Source: Myceligenerans crystallogenes
Lineage (GTDB): Bacteria > Actinomycetota > Actinomycetes > Actinomycetales > Cellulomonadaceae
DNA length: 64,000 nt
Direction of reading: 5' to 3'
NCBI RefSeq assembly: GCF_039529775.1
Contig: NZ_BAAANL010000002.1
Location: 496,001 to 560,000, forward strand
Every line of letters begins with the position of its first letter. Positions within the stretch are counted from its first letter, which is position 1. Made by a program: the position numbers and the translations under genes. The notes under the pieces are model-generated. The model was not told the DNA's origin and did no database searches. It saw nothing but the letters and a program-made list of their open reading frames with translations. This document shows positions 7,704 to 16,782 of the stretch, one piece after another.

Positions 7704-8034
7704 TGAGGACCCTTTCCATGAGGGAGATCGGACGCCGGTCGTCGTGACCCCGGGCGACGGTGACCAGTTCCCGGCCGGCCAGGTCGGCGACGAGGATCCT
7801 GGTGATGGAGGACGGCAGGCCCAGCTCGGCGGCGACGTCGGCGACCGACAGGCCGCCGCCGCCCGAGTGGTCGAACAGCCCGAGCACGCGGCGCGCGTCC
7901 GCGCTCAGCCCGAGCCGATCGCCCTGCCGCGCGAAGACCAGGCTCTCCAGGCGTACGTCCGCGCTGGGGCGGGTGCGCCCGCCCGTCCGGACGTAGGGCC
8001 GGACCTGATCCGGGTCCGGCCGCGGGCCGCTCAT
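7681..8034 (-). CDS. cvnC: Conservon protein CvnC (DUF742)
   Basis: This 117-residue DUF742 protein has a charged N-terminus (PDPDQVRPYVRTGGRT) and a winged-helix-like C-terminal half (LSVADVAAELGLPSSITRI, LVADLAGRELV). It ends at LMERVLNGLRAHA, typical of the family. In conservons it bridges the roadblock protein and the GTPase. ATG 8034 overlaps the cvnB stop (ATGA), which fixes the start against longer in-frame options. Confidence 0.9.
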   Translation of the reverse strand: MSGPRPDPDQVRPYVRTGGRTRPSADVRLESLVFARQGDRLGLSADARRVLGLFDHSGGGGLSVADVAAELGLPSSITRILVADLAGRELVTVARGHDDRRPISLMERVLNGLRAHA

Positions 8035-8471
8035 GCCCGCGAGACTTCCGGGTCGGCGGCACCGTGCCCGGCGTCGTGCCCCGCGACCTGCCCGCGCGGG
8101 ACGACGCCCAGCCGCTCGCCGACGCTCTCCGCCAGGCGCAGCGCGGCCTCGCTGATCATGCCGATGTCGGCCAGCGGGCCGTCCGTGCGCACGCACAGCA
8201 TCGTGTTCTGGCCCGCGGGGATCAGCAGGGAGAGGTGATCGACCGACTCCATGACGAACTGGCGCACTCCCCCGCCCCCGGTCTCCCGGTCGAACGCCCG
8301 CGAGGCGCCCCACAGGGTCGAGGCGATGGCGGAGACGCGCTCGGCCTGGTCGGCCGTCAGCCGGGCGGTGTGCGCGGGGCTCATGCCGTCGGAGGCGACG
8401 AGCACCGCGCACTCCACGCCGGGGGTCTCCTCGAGGCTCGCCAGGAGCCAGCCGATGTTCTTGTCGCTCAT
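8031..8471 (-). CDS. cvnB: Conservon roadblock/LC7 protein CvnB
   Basis: This 146-residue roadblock/LC7 domain protein starts with the typical segment IGWLLASLEETPGVECAVLVASDGM. Roadblock proteins act as GTPase-regulating scaffolds (MglB-like), here presumably for CvnD. The C-terminal 30 residues are a polar His/Gly-rich tail. ATG 8471 overlaps the cvnA stop (ATGA) and its own stop overlaps cvnC, so the order and spacing of the complex genes are fully conserved. Confidence 0.92.
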   Translation of the reverse strand: MSDKNIGWLLASLEETPGVECAVLVASDGMSPAHTARLTADQAERVSAIASTLWGASRAFDRETGGGGVRQFVMESVDHLSLLIPAGQNTMLCVRTDGPLADIGMISEAALRLAESVGERLGVVPRGQVAGHDAGHGAADPEVSRA

Positions 8472-9685
8472 GCGTCGTGTCCTTCGTCGGTTGCGGCGTC
8501 AGAGGCAGTGCGGGCGCGCTCGGTGCCGCGCGCCCACGAGGAGATCACGCTCGCCCGGCCCGGCTCGGCGTTCGCCGGCGGGACGAGCGGCGCGGGGCCG
8601 GTCGCGGGCCTGCGGGTGCGGACGGCGAGGCCGCTGGCGGTCCTGTGCCGGCTCTCCGGCAGGCTGCCGGCCGCCTGCCGGTCGCCGGCCGCCTGCGGCA
8701 GGGGAACCGACGCGAGCGCCGGACGGGTGCCGGCCGTGACCGTCCGCAGGGCGGCGCGCGCGTCGTCGCGCTCGGCCGGGGCCGTGGGGATCGTGTCCGC
8801 CGACGACGGCGCCGCGGCCTGCGGCAGCTCGGTGAGCAGTTCCTGGGGCAGCACGAGCAGCGCCCGCGTGCCCAGCAGCGAGTTCGGCGCCTGCACGTCC
8901 ACGCGGAACCCGTAGGCCGCCGCGAGCGCCGCCGCGACCCGGAACCCGGTCTGCGGGCGGGCGCCGAGCCGGGTGATGTCGTCGGTGCGCTGCCCGGTGA
9001 GGATGTCGCGGGCGGCGTCGAGCTGCTCGGGGGTCATCTGCAGGCCGGAGTCGTCGACGACGACGATGACTCCGTGGTGTCCCTGCTCGAAGGAGACGTG
9101 CACACGGGACTGCGGGGGCGAGAAGGCGAGCGCGTTGTCGAGCAGGACGGCGAGGGTGTGCACGACGGGCCCGGCGACGCGGGTGCGCACGGCGACGTCG
9201 AGCTCCTGGAAGCGGACGCGGCCGTAGCCCTCGACGTAGCCCATGGCGGAGCGGACGACGTCGGTCAGGGACGTCGCCGGCCAGTGCCGGGTGAGCTTGC
9301 CGCCCGCGAGCACGGTCCAGCCCTGCCCGGCCATGAGCATCTGCTGGACGGTGTGGTCGATGCCGACGAGGGTCTCGAACGCGTCGTCGTCCTCGTGCCT
9401 GCGGATGCCCTCGGAGACCTTGCGGCTGGTCCTGGCGGCCATGCCGACGAGCGTGGCCGAGACGCTGCGGACGGCGGCCTCGGTGGAGCGCACGGCGGTG
9501 GCCCGGACGCGGGCGATCTCCTCGTCGGCGGCGGCGCGGGCCGCGCGCAGGTCCTGGTCGGCGGCGTGCCGGAGGGCGGTCATGCTCCGTTCCCAGCGGC
9601 GGTGGGTGAGCCAGACCCAGATCGCGGCGCCCACCGCCAGCAGCGCTGCCAGCAGGGCGAGGAGGGTCAGCAGTGTCTCAGTCAT
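8468..9685 (-). CDS. cvnA: Conservon sensor histidine-kinase-like protein CvnA
   Basis: The 405-residue protein has one N-terminal membrane helix (TLLTLLALLAALLAVGAAIWVW), then a coiled segment rich in Ala/Arg/Glu (residues about 35-85). An HATPase_c-type domain follows, with N-box-like VLLDNALAFSPP and G-box-like VVVDDSGLQM. The last 110 residues are low-complexity and probably disordered. CvnA proteins resemble kinases but usually act as GTPase-linked sensors. ATG 9685 follows GGCGGGAG; an in-frame GTG at 9709 would add eight residues. It is the first gene of the conservon, and TAACGT (9799-9794, minus) is a weak promoter candidate. Confidence 0.9.
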   Translation of the reverse strand: MTETLLTLLALLAALLAVGAAIWVWLTHRRWERSMTALRHAADQDLRAARAAADEEIARVRATAVRSTEAAVRSVSATLVGMAARTSRKVSEGIRRHEDDDAFETLVGIDHTVQQMLMAGQGWTVLAGGKLTRHWPATSLTDVVRSAMGYVEGYGRVRFQELDVAVRTRVAGPVVHTLAVLLDNALAFSPPQSRVHVSFEQGHHGVIVVVDDSGLQMTPEQLDAARDILTGQRTDDITRLGARPQTGFRVAAALAAAYGFRVDVQAPNSLLGTRALLVLPQELLTELPQAAAPSSADTIPTAPAERDDARAALRTVTAGTRPALASVPLPQAAGDRQAAGSLPESRHRTASGLAVRTRRPATGPAPLVPPANAEPGRASVISSWARGTERARTASDAATDEGHDA

Positions 9686-9914
9686 CGGGCTCCCGCCGGA
9701 TTCGGGCACGGTCGATCTCGGGCGTGGTCAAGGGCCGGGTGGCGGCGCGTGGAGGGGTGGTCGCACCGGCGCGGGCCGGAGCGGTGTGGCGACACGTTAG
9801 CGGCAAAACGGACCCCTGCGTCCATCACAGGCAGGATCTTGACAACCGGACGCCGGATCAAGAAAACCCTGGACAACGGGCGGGTTGCCGTCCGGCCTCG
9901 GCTACCGTGATCGG

Positions 9915-10499
9915 ATGAACGACCATGCTGTCCGGGCGGCGTCGCCCGGACCCGGTTCCGGCCCGGGTGGCGTCGTCGTGCGATCCGCGACGCTCGCCGA
10001 CGTCGGCGCCCTCGTCGATCTGGTGACGTCCGCGTACCGCGGCGACGCGAGCCGCGCGGGCTGGACCACCGAGGCCGACCTGCTCGACGGCGACCGGATC
10101 GACCCCGCGATCCTGCGCGCCGACGTGACGCGCCCGCGCAGCAAGGTGCTCGTCGTCGACGACGACGCCGGGCGCGAGCGCACGCCGCTCGCGTGCGCGC
10201 ACGTGGCGGTGTCCGACGGCGCCGGGTACTTCGGGATGTTCGCCGTCCGGCCGGAGCGGCAGGGCGCCGGCGTCGGGGGCGCGCTGCTCGCGGAGGCCGA
10301 GCGGGTGGCACGCCGCGAGTGGGGTCAGGACGTGATGCGGATGCAGGTGATCTCCGCGCGGACCGACCTGATCGCCTGGTACGTGCGCCGGGGGTATCAC
10401 CGCACGGGCGAGCTCAGGCCCTTCCCGTACGGCGACACCCGGTTCGGCCTCCCGAAGCGCCAGGACCTGGTGTTCGAGGTGCTCGAGAAACGCCTCTGA
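9915..10499 (+). CDS. GNAT family N-acetyltransferase, leaderless
   Basis: This 194-residue GNAT-fold acyltransferase uses acetyl-CoA. The acetyl-CoA binding loop of motif A is clear (RPERQGAGVGGALL at about residues 115-128), and motif B contains WYVRRGYHRTGE. The substrate is unknown. TACCGT (9902-9907) ends seven bases before the ATG and no Shine-Dalgarno is present, so a leaderless transcript is likely. It diverges from cvnA and converges with the VWA gene, leaving only 7 bp between stops. Confidence 0.88.
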   Translation: MNDHAVRAASPGPGSGPGGVVVRSATLADVGALVDLVTSAYRGDASRAGWTTEADLLDGDRIDPAILRADVTRPRSKVLVVDDDAGRERTPLACAHVAVSDGAGYFGMFAVRPERQGAGVGGALLAEAERVARREWGQDVMRMQVISARTDLIAWYVRRGYHRTGELRPFPYGDTRFGLPKRQDLVFEVLEKRL

Positions 10500-10506
10500 C
10501 GGATTC

Positions 10507-11676
10507 TCACCTGCCTTCCGGATCCGGGACGAAGGGCGCCAGGCTGCGGCGCTGGATGGCGGCGGCCATGACGTCGGGGAACAGGTCCGGGGTGCAGGCG
10601 AAAGCCGGGACGCCGAGTTCGGCGAGCGCCGCGGCGTTCGTGCGGTCGTAGGACGGCGCGCCCTCGTCGCTCAGCGCGAGGAGCACGACGACCTGGACGC
10701 CGGCGGCGGTCATGCGGGCGACGCGGCGCAGCATCTCCTCGCGGACGCCGCCCTCGTAGAGGTCGCTGATCAGGACGACGATCGAGTCCGACGGCCGGGT
10801 GACCAGACCCTCGCAGTAGGCCAGCGCCCGGTTGATGTCGGTGCCGCCGCCGAGCTGGGTGCCGAACAGCACCTCGACCGGGTCGTCGAGCTGGTCGGTC
10901 AGGTCCACGACGTTCGTGTCGAACACGACCAGCGACGTGCGCACGGTGTGCATGGACGCCAGCACCGCGCCGAACACCCCCGCGTACACGACGGACGCCG
11001 CCATGGAGCCCGACTGGTCGATGCACAGCACCACGTCCCGCTGCACACCGCGCTGCGACCGGCCGTACCCGATGAGCCGCTCCGGGATGATGGTGCGGTA
11101 CTCCTCCTGGTAGTGCCGGAGGTTGGCGCGGATGGTGCGGTTCCAGTCGATCTCGTGGTGCCGCGGGCGGTTGACGCGGGCGGACCTGTCGATGGCGCCC
11201 TTGATCGTGGAGCGGGTGCGCTCGGCGAGTCTGGCCTCGAGGTCCGCGACGACCTGCGCGACGACGGCGCGCGCGGTGGAGCGGGCCTTCTCCGGCAGGG
11301 CGTTCTTGAGCGCGAGGAGGGTGCCCACGAGGTGCACGTCCGGCTGGACGGCCTCCAGCATCTCGGGTTCGAGCAGGAGGCTGCGCAGGTCGAGGCGCTC
11401 GATCGCGTCGGCCTGCATGATCTGGACGACGCTCTGGGGGAAGTACTCGCGCACGTCGTCGAGCCAGCGGGCGACCCGGGGCGCCGAGGAGCCCAGGCCT
11501 CCCGAGCGTTCCTCCGGGGTGCCGCCCTGCGCGCTCGCGTCGCCCGCCTGGTAGAGGGCGGCGAGCGCCCCGTCCATCGCGGCGTCGCGGCCGGTCAGGG
11601 TGCAGGCGGTGCCGTCGCCCTGGCCGCCGCCGAGCACGAGGCGCCAGCGGCGCATCCGTTCTTGCGGGGTCGTCAT
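10507..11676 (-). CDS. VWA domain (CoxE-like) protein, last gene of SWIM-MoxR-VWA operon
   Basis: This 389-residue protein has a helical N-terminal half and a von Willebrand A domain in the C-terminal half. The metal-ion-dependent adhesion site is complete: DQSGSMA (DxSxS), the Thr of GGGTDINRAL, and the Asp of LISDLYEGG. MoxR AAA ATPases and VWA proteins typically form ATP-driven metal-insertion or remodelling complexes. Its ATG overlaps the stop of the DUF5682 gene (ATGA). Within this operon it is probably the partner of the MoxR protein; the client is unknown. Confidence 0.88.
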   Translation of the reverse strand: MTTPQERMRRWRLVLGGGQGDGTACTLTGRDAAMDGALAALYQAGDASAQGGTPEERSGGLGSSAPRVARWLDDVREYFPQSVVQIMQADAIERLDLRSLLLEPEMLEAVQPDVHLVGTLLALKNALPEKARSTARAVVAQVVADLEARLAERTRSTIKGAIDRSARVNRPRHHEIDWNRTIRANLRHYQEEYRTIIPERLIGYGRSQRGVQRDVVLCIDQSGSMAASVVYAGVFGAVLASMHTVRTSLVVFDTNVVDLTDQLDDPVEVLFGTQLGGGTDINRALAYCEGLVTRPSDSIVVLISDLYEGGVREEMLRRVARMTAAGVQVVVLLALSDEGAPSYDRTNAAALAELGVPAFACTPDLFPDVMAAAIQRRSLAPFVPDPEGR

Positions 11677-14084
11677 CGTTTCTCCAGGATCGTGGCCAGG
11701 ACCCGCAGCACGCGGGCCACCCGGGCCGGGTCGAAGGTGAGGGATTCGCCGGGGGCGCCGTCGTCGCGGCCCGCGACGCGTTCGCCGACGGCGCGGCGCT
11801 CCGGGGCGTCGAACCTCGCGAAGGAACGCCGTAGCAGCGGCAGGACCTGCTCGAACGCGTCGGCGTGCAGGGTGCTGAGCCAGTGGTCGACGAGGGCGAG
11901 CAGTTCGGCGTCGTGCACGAGGATCAGGCCCGACGAGCCGACGAAGCCCTCCACGAACGCGGCTCCCGTCGTGGCGGGCGTGCCCGGGCTGAGGAAGCGG
12001 GACAGGCGGGTCTGCGTCTCGTCGGAACTCGCCGCGCGTTCGTCGCGCAGGATGCGGGCCATCCAGCCCGCGACGAGGCCGTGCAGGTCCGGGCGGTCGG
12101 CGAGGCGGGACAGGGTGGCGAGCCAGTCCTCGCGGAGACCTGCGGCGGCGGGTTCCCGGCCCAGGAGGGACACAGCTGCCGAGACGTCGCGGAGGCGTGT
12201 CACCAGGCGGGCCGCGGCGTCGTCGTCCAGGGCGACGACCGCGCCGGGCAGGGCCGTGCGGGCGCGCGTGACCAGGCCCGTCAGCACGATGCCGAGCGCG
12301 CCCGGTGAGGTGCCGCGCACGTCGCCGTAGCGGAGGGTGCGAGCCAGGGCCGGGATCGCGTCGAGGAGGGCGTCCGTGTCATGGCCGAGGGCGGCCTGGT
12401 CGCGGAGCGTGTCCAGCAGGGACGGGAGGGCCCCGGACAGGTCTGCCAGCAGGGCGCCTTCCACCAGGAGCGCGATGCCCGGCAGGTCCGCGCCGGCGGC
12501 GTCGTGCAGCAGCTTGCCCGACGCCGCCTCGGCGACGGTGGTGCCGTGGACGCCCGCCGCGACCAGGTCGACGGCGAGCGCCGGGTCCCATCGCAGGTGC
12601 CACGCCTCCTTGAAGGTGCCCTTGCCGGACGTGGCGGCCAGGGTTCCCCAGCCGACGCCGAGCAGGCCGAGCTGGTGCAGCAGGCGGCTGCGGCCAAGGT
12701 CGGTGGGTTTGCGCAGGTCGAGCTCGACCTTCTTCTCCAGGGCCTGACGCGGGAGGCGCAGGGCCTTGGTGCGGGCGGCGAGGTCGCGTTCCAGCGGTCC
12801 GGCGGGCGCCTCGGGCGGCACCTCGCCCAGGAGTTCGCCGACCTCGAGGCGGTGGCGCACCAGGGACAGGCGGACGTCGTCGCCGTCGCACAGGACCGAT
12901 CGGATCGCCTCGGTGGCCTCGTCGAGGCCGGTGGCGGGGCGGCCGCGCAGCGCGGCGAGCGTGTCGGCGAGGCGGACCCCCTCGATGAGATGGGCCGAGG
13001 AGACGGGCAGGCCCTCCTCGCGCAGCAGGCCGGCGGCATGGGTGAGCCACCGTTCCACGGGGCGATCCGTCGCGGTGAACATGTGGTGGTACCAGCCCGG
13101 GGAGGTGACGCCCGCGCCGTAGCCGGTGCGGACCGCGAGCCTGCCGTGCGACCACGGGACCCAGGTGACGGTGGCCTTGGACCTGCCGCTGTCCTTGAGT
13201 TCCTTGAGGAAGGGGCGCAGCGCCGCGGTGTCCTGGGCGGCGGGCGGGAGGTCGCCGGTCAGGGCGGGGACGTGCCACGCCCCGCAGACGACGGTGATCC
13301 GGCGGGCCCCGTCCTTGATCGCGGCGCGCAGGCGCGTGCGCATGTGCGCCTCGCGCAGGGCGTCGCGGCGGAGGATCGGCTCGTCCTCACGCAGCGCCGC
13401 CATCGCCTCGGCGACGGCCTCGAAGACCGCCAGGTCGCCGGTGCGGTGCTCGACGAGATCCTCCCACCAGCGCTCGGCGTCGCCGTAGCCCGCGGCGGCG
13501 GCGAGGCGGCCGAGAGGGTCCTGGTGGACCGGAATCTCGGCTTCGGGTTCCGCGCGTACGACGGTCGCGTCATCAGGGTTCTCGTCGTCGGGAGTCTCGT
13601 CCTCGCCGTTCCCGGCACCCGCGTTCTCGTCGCCGGCCTCGATGATGTCGTCCAGGGCGAGATGCGCGGCGGCCGGAAGGTCGATGAACCGGACCGGGAC
13701 GTCGTGCGCGGCGGCCCAGGTGAGTGCCTGCCACTCCGGTGAGAACACGGCGAACGGCCAGAAGGCGGAGCGCGGGCGGCCGGCGTCGCGGGTCATGACG
13801 TCGGCCTCGTCAGCGGTCTCGCTCGCCGGCGGGTCCCCGCTGCCCGCCTCGGCCGTCCTGCTCGCGGACCGCTTCGGGGGTTCCGCGTAGGCGAGCAGGG
13901 CGACCGGCGGGACGAGGCCGGGATTGCCCGCCAGGGCGGCGACGTCGTCGGCCTCCGGCGGGCCCTCGATCAGGACGACGTCCGGCCGGAGTGCCTCCAG
14001 CGCCCGCGCGACGGACCGGGCGGAGCCCGGGCCGTGGTGGCGGATGCCGAGCACGTCGACGCGCGTCTCGGTGGCGGCGGTCAC
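11673..14084 (-). CDS. DUF5682 family protein, possible TraB/TIKI-like fold
   Basis: This 803-residue protein belongs to DUF5682, a family found beside MoxR and VWA genes. The N-terminus has GIRHHGPGSARSV and, after a strand, VVLIEGPPE; about 230 residues later comes TVVCGAWHVPALTG. Two GxxH motifs plus a conserved Glu are the signature of TraB/TIKI/EreA/ChaN-type hydrolases, so a related fold is possible (my inference). An acidic low-complexity insert lies at about residues 155-190. The rest is helical. GTG 14084 overlaps the MoxR stop; the gene ends overlapping the VWA ATG. Confidence 0.8.
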   Translation of the reverse strand: MTAATETRVDVLGIRHHGPGSARSVARALEALRPDVVLIEGPPEADDVAALAGNPGLVPPVALLAYAEPPKRSASRTAEAGSGDPPASETADEADVMTRDAGRPRSAFWPFAVFSPEWQALTWAAAHDVPVRFIDLPAAAHLALDDIIEAGDENAGAGNGEDETPDDENPDDATVVRAEPEAEIPVHQDPLGRLAAAAGYGDAERWWEDLVEHRTGDLAVFEAVAEAMAALREDEPILRRDALREAHMRTRLRAAIKDGARRITVVCGAWHVPALTGDLPPAAQDTAALRPFLKELKDSGRSKATVTWVPWSHGRLAVRTGYGAGVTSPGWYHHMFTATDRPVERWLTHAAGLLREEGLPVSSAHLIEGVRLADTLAALRGRPATGLDEATEAIRSVLCDGDDVRLSLVRHRLEVGELLGEVPPEAPAGPLERDLAARTKALRLPRQALEKKVELDLRKPTDLGRSRLLHQLGLLGVGWGTLAATSGKGTFKEAWHLRWDPALAVDLVAAGVHGTTVAEAASGKLLHDAAGADLPGIALLVEGALLADLSGALPSLLDTLRDQAALGHDTDALLDAIPALARTLRYGDVRGTSPGALGIVLTGLVTRARTALPGAVVALDDDAAARLVTRLRDVSAAVSLLGREPAAAGLREDWLATLSRLADRPDLHGLVAGWMARILRDERAASSDETQTRLSRFLSPGTPATTGAAFVEGFVGSSGLILVHDAELLALVDHWLSTLHADAFEQVLPLLRRSFARFDAPERRAVGERVAGRDDGAPGESLTFDPARVARVLRVLATILEKR

Positions 14085-15166
14085 CCGTGCTCCCGCGCGG
14101 CGGTGTAGAAGTCGTGCCAGCCGTCGCGCTCGCGGGCGACCGTCTCGAGGTACTCGCGCCAGATCGGGCCGTCGTTCGCCGGGTCGCGCACGACGGCGCC
14201 GCGGATGCCCGCCGCGACGTCGGACGGACGCAGCACGCCGTCACCGAAGTGGGCCGCGAGCGTCATCCCGGCCGTGACCACGGAGATCGCCTCGGCGACC
14301 GACATCGTGCCCGACGGGCTCTTCAGCTTCGTGCGGCCGTCGGCCGTGACGCCGTCGCGCAGCTCCCGGAAGATGGTGACGACGCGGCGGATCTCCGTCG
14401 CGGTGTCCGTGACGTCCGGGATCTCCAGGGCGCGGCCGAGCGAGGCGACGCGGCGGGAGACGATGTCGACCTCCTCGTCCACGGTGCCCGGGACGGGCAG
14501 CACCACGGTGTTGAACCGGCGGCGCAGGGCGCTGGACAGCTCGTTGACGCCGCGGTCGCGGTCGTTCGCCGTGGCGATGACCGTGAAACCCTTCGCAGCC
14601 TGCACCTCCGTGCCCAGTTCCGGGATCGGCAGGGTCTTCTCCGAGAGGATGGTGATGAGCGTGTCCTGCACGTCCGACGGGATGCGCGTCAGCTCCTCGA
14701 CGCGGGCGACCGCGCCGGTCTGCATGGCACGCATCATCGGGCTCGGCACGACGGCGTCCGGGCTGGGCCCCTCGGCCAGCAGCTTCGCGTAGTTCCAGCC
14801 GTAGCGGATCGCCTCCTCCGGCGTGCCGGCCGTGCCCTGCACCAGGAGGGTCGAGTCGCCGCTGACGGCCGCCGCCAGATGCTCCGACACCCAGGTCTTG
14901 GCCGTCCCGGGCACGCCGATCAGCAGCAGCGAGCGATCCGTGGCCAGGGTCGCGACCGCGACCTCCATGAGCCGCCGCGCGCCGATGTACTTCGGCGTGA
15001 TCCGGTCGCCGTCGCCCAGCAGGTAGGTCACCACCGCCTGCGGCGACAGGCGCCAGCCGGGCGGGCGGGGCCGGTCGTCCTGCTGCGCCAGGAGGTCGAG
15101 CTCCTCGGCGTAGACGTCCTCGGCGTGGGGACGCATGACGGCCGGCGCGGTGTCGGTCAGGGTCAC
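14081..15166 (-). CDS. MoxR-type AAA+ ATPase
   Basis: This 361-residue AAA+ ATPase has Walker A GVPGTAKTW at about residues 83-91 and sensor I in IATANDRD. An arginine-finger region is present at SSALRRRFN, and a C-terminal lid follows. The Walker B region reads VARVEELTR, so the usual DE is EE. The paired VWA protein suggests a chaperone/remodelling machine. GTG 15166 overlaps the DUF5691 stop (GTGA) and its own TGA overlaps the DUF5682 start, which implies stoichiometric production. Confidence 0.9.
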   Translation of the reverse strand: MTLTDTAPAVMRPHAEDVYAEELDLLAQQDDRPRPPGWRLSPQAVVTYLLGDGDRITPKYIGARRLMEVAVATLATDRSLLLIGVPGTAKTWVSEHLAAAVSGDSTLLVQGTAGTPEEAIRYGWNYAKLLAEGPSPDAVVPSPMMRAMQTGAVARVEELTRIPSDVQDTLITILSEKTLPIPELGTEVQAAKGFTVIATANDRDRGVNELSSALRRRFNTVVLPVPGTVDEEVDIVSRRVASLGRALEIPDVTDTATEIRRVVTIFRELRDGVTADGRTKLKSPSGTMSVAEAISVVTAGMTLAAHFGDGVLRPSDVAAGIRGAVVRDPANDGPIWREYLETVARERDGWHDFYTAAREHG

Positions 15167-16782
15167 TGGTGCTCCTTCGGGGTGGTCAGGCTCTGGGTGG
15201 TCAGGCTCTGAGTTGTCAGGTTCTGGGTCGGCAGGTTCAGTTCGGCGCGGATTCCCGCGGTGGTCGTCATGTCGTCCGCGAGGTCGCGGACGTAGCGGAA
15301 CGAGTCGTCGTGGTCCGCGAGGTCGCGGATGCGGTCCAGGTAGCTCAGGGGCAGCGCGCCGCGCGCCGCGAACGCCACGTTGTTGACCCAGCTCTTCCCC
15401 GCCCCGTGCGGCGGTGTCAGGTAGGTGACGACCGCCTCGCAGAGGTCTTCCGGCCAGGGCTTGGCCACGGCGTCCAGGAGGAGGTCGATCCGCACCATGT
15501 CGTCGCTCCCGGACCGCAGCACGGCGACCGCCAGGACGACGGCATCCCGGGGCTCGAGCGCGCGGGCCAGCGCCTCCAGCCGGTCGGGGAACCGGCCGTA
15601 GCCGCCGCGGGGCTCGACGACGAGACGCGCGGCGAGCTCGATGTCACCGGCACGGACGGCGGCCTGCGTGAGACCGCGGCCCAGCTCCGCGGCGAGGTCC
15701 GGCTCGATCTCGCCCCGCACGAGCTCGGCGGGATCCGCGGCAAGGCCGGACCACGCCTCCCGCGGTGCCGCCGTGACGACCTGCTCGAACCACCAGGCAC
15801 GCTCCCCCTGCCCGGCCGACGCCGGCTTGCGCTCGACGCCGTCGCGTCGGAGCCTGTCGTCCAGGTCCTCGGGCAGGGTGACGTGCAGGACACCGGCGTC
15901 GTCCCGGGAGACCCACTCGCGGATCCGCTCCCCCATCCGCCGTTCGTGGGCGGTGCCCGGCAGCGCGCGCAGCAGACTCGCGGCGCCGGCCCCGGGGCGG
16001 CCGCCGGCGCCGAGCGCCGCCTCCAGCCATTCCTCGTCTGCCGGTTCGAGCGTCTTGTGCACCACGGGGGCCAGCAGGGCCAGTTCCATGGCCCGCAGGC
16101 CCGCCCAGGCCTCGGCCAGCAGGTCGCGGCTCGCCGCGGGGTCGTGCGTCCGCAGCGCGGTCAGGTACCGCACCTTGGCGTGCACGTCGCCGCCGTCCCA
16201 CTGGGATCGGTCGAGCGATTCCGTGGCCGGCAGAGCCCGGTCCCGCGCGGTCACGGCCGCCTCGACCCACGTCCAGCGGTCCGGGTCGTGGGTGGCCAGC
16301 CACAGGGCTCGCGCGCCGCCGAGCTCGAGGACGGCGTCGCGGGCGTCGCGGCGTCGTGCACCGAGATCCAGCAGCGCGGGCAATCTGCCGGGCGGCGGGC
16401 GCAGGCCTGACTCGGCCGCCACCCGCACCCACCGCACGGCCTCGCGGTTGTTGTCGTCCGACTTCGTGCCCGACAGGATCGAGTCGATCCGCCGCATCGC
16501 CTCGGCGGGGATCAGCGGGCGGTCGTCGGGCCCGGCAGGGACCACCGGTGCGGTCGTCGTCGCCGACGCCGATCCTGCGGCCGACGCTCCCGCGGCAGCA
16601 GATCCCGTCGACGCTCGCGCGCCCAGCGCCATGGCCCCGGCCGCGTGCAGCAGTTCCGCCGGGTCCAGGGCCCCCGAGGGAATCACGTCCGCGAACGCGC
16701 CGCCGGCGCCGTCGTCCAGCACGCAGGCGCGGCGGTCCGTCCCGACGAGCGCGGCCGAGAGGATCTGGTTCCAGGTGCTCAT
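15163..16782 (-). CDS. DUF5691 family protein
   Basis: This 539-residue, mostly helical protein of DUF5691 starts MSTWNQILSAALVGTDRR, typical of the family. Helical-repeat-like segments follow (for example LLAEAWAGLRAMELALLAPV). An Ala/Ser/Gly-rich insert lies near residues 60-75. The C-terminus ends in a pentapeptide repeat built on LTTQS/LTTQN, encoded by a 15-bp tandem repeat. ATG 16782 follows AGGAAGG and overlaps the SWIM gene stop (ATGA). A longer open frame extends upstream inside the SWIM gene but has no start signal. Function is unknown; genomic association with SWIM and MoxR genes is the only clue. Confidence 0.82.
   Translation of the reverse strand: MSTWNQILSAALVGTDRRACVLDDGAGGAFADVIPSGALDPAELLHAAGAMALGARASTGSAAAGASAAGSASATTTAPVVPAGPDDRPLIPAEAMRRIDSILSGTKSDDNNREAVRWVRVAAESGLRPPPGRLPALLDLGARRRDARDAVLELGGARALWLATHDPDRWTWVEAAVTARDRALPATESLDRSQWDGGDVHAKVRYLTALRTHDPAASRDLLAEAWAGLRAMELALLAPVVHKTLEPADEEWLEAALGAGGRPGAGAASLLRALPGTAHERRMGERIREWVSRDDAGVLHVTLPEDLDDRLRRDGVERKPASAGQGERAWWFEQVVTAAPREAWSGLAADPAELVRGEIEPDLAAELGRGLTQAAVRAGDIELAARLVVEPRGGYGRFPDRLEALARALEPRDAVVLAVAVLRSGSDDMVRIDLLLDAVAKPWPEDLCEAVVTYLTPPHGAGKSWVNNVAFAARGALPLSYLDRIRDLADHDDSFRYVRDLADDMTTTAGIRAELNLPTQNLTTQSLTTQSLTTPKEHQ
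15181..15240. repeat. 15-bp tandem repeat, four units, in the DUF5691 gene
   Basis: Four consecutive 15-bp units are present. The first two are identical (GGTGGTCAGGCTCTG) and the next two diverge at two to four positions. They encode the C-terminal pentapeptide repeat. Copy number could vary between strains without frameshift. Confidence 0.85.

Noticed and set aside
4692..7706. Roughly 1000-codon plus-strand frame over the P450 and cvnD genes
   Set aside because: Antisense shadow of four genes with clear motifs; composition is low-complexity Arg/Gly/Val.
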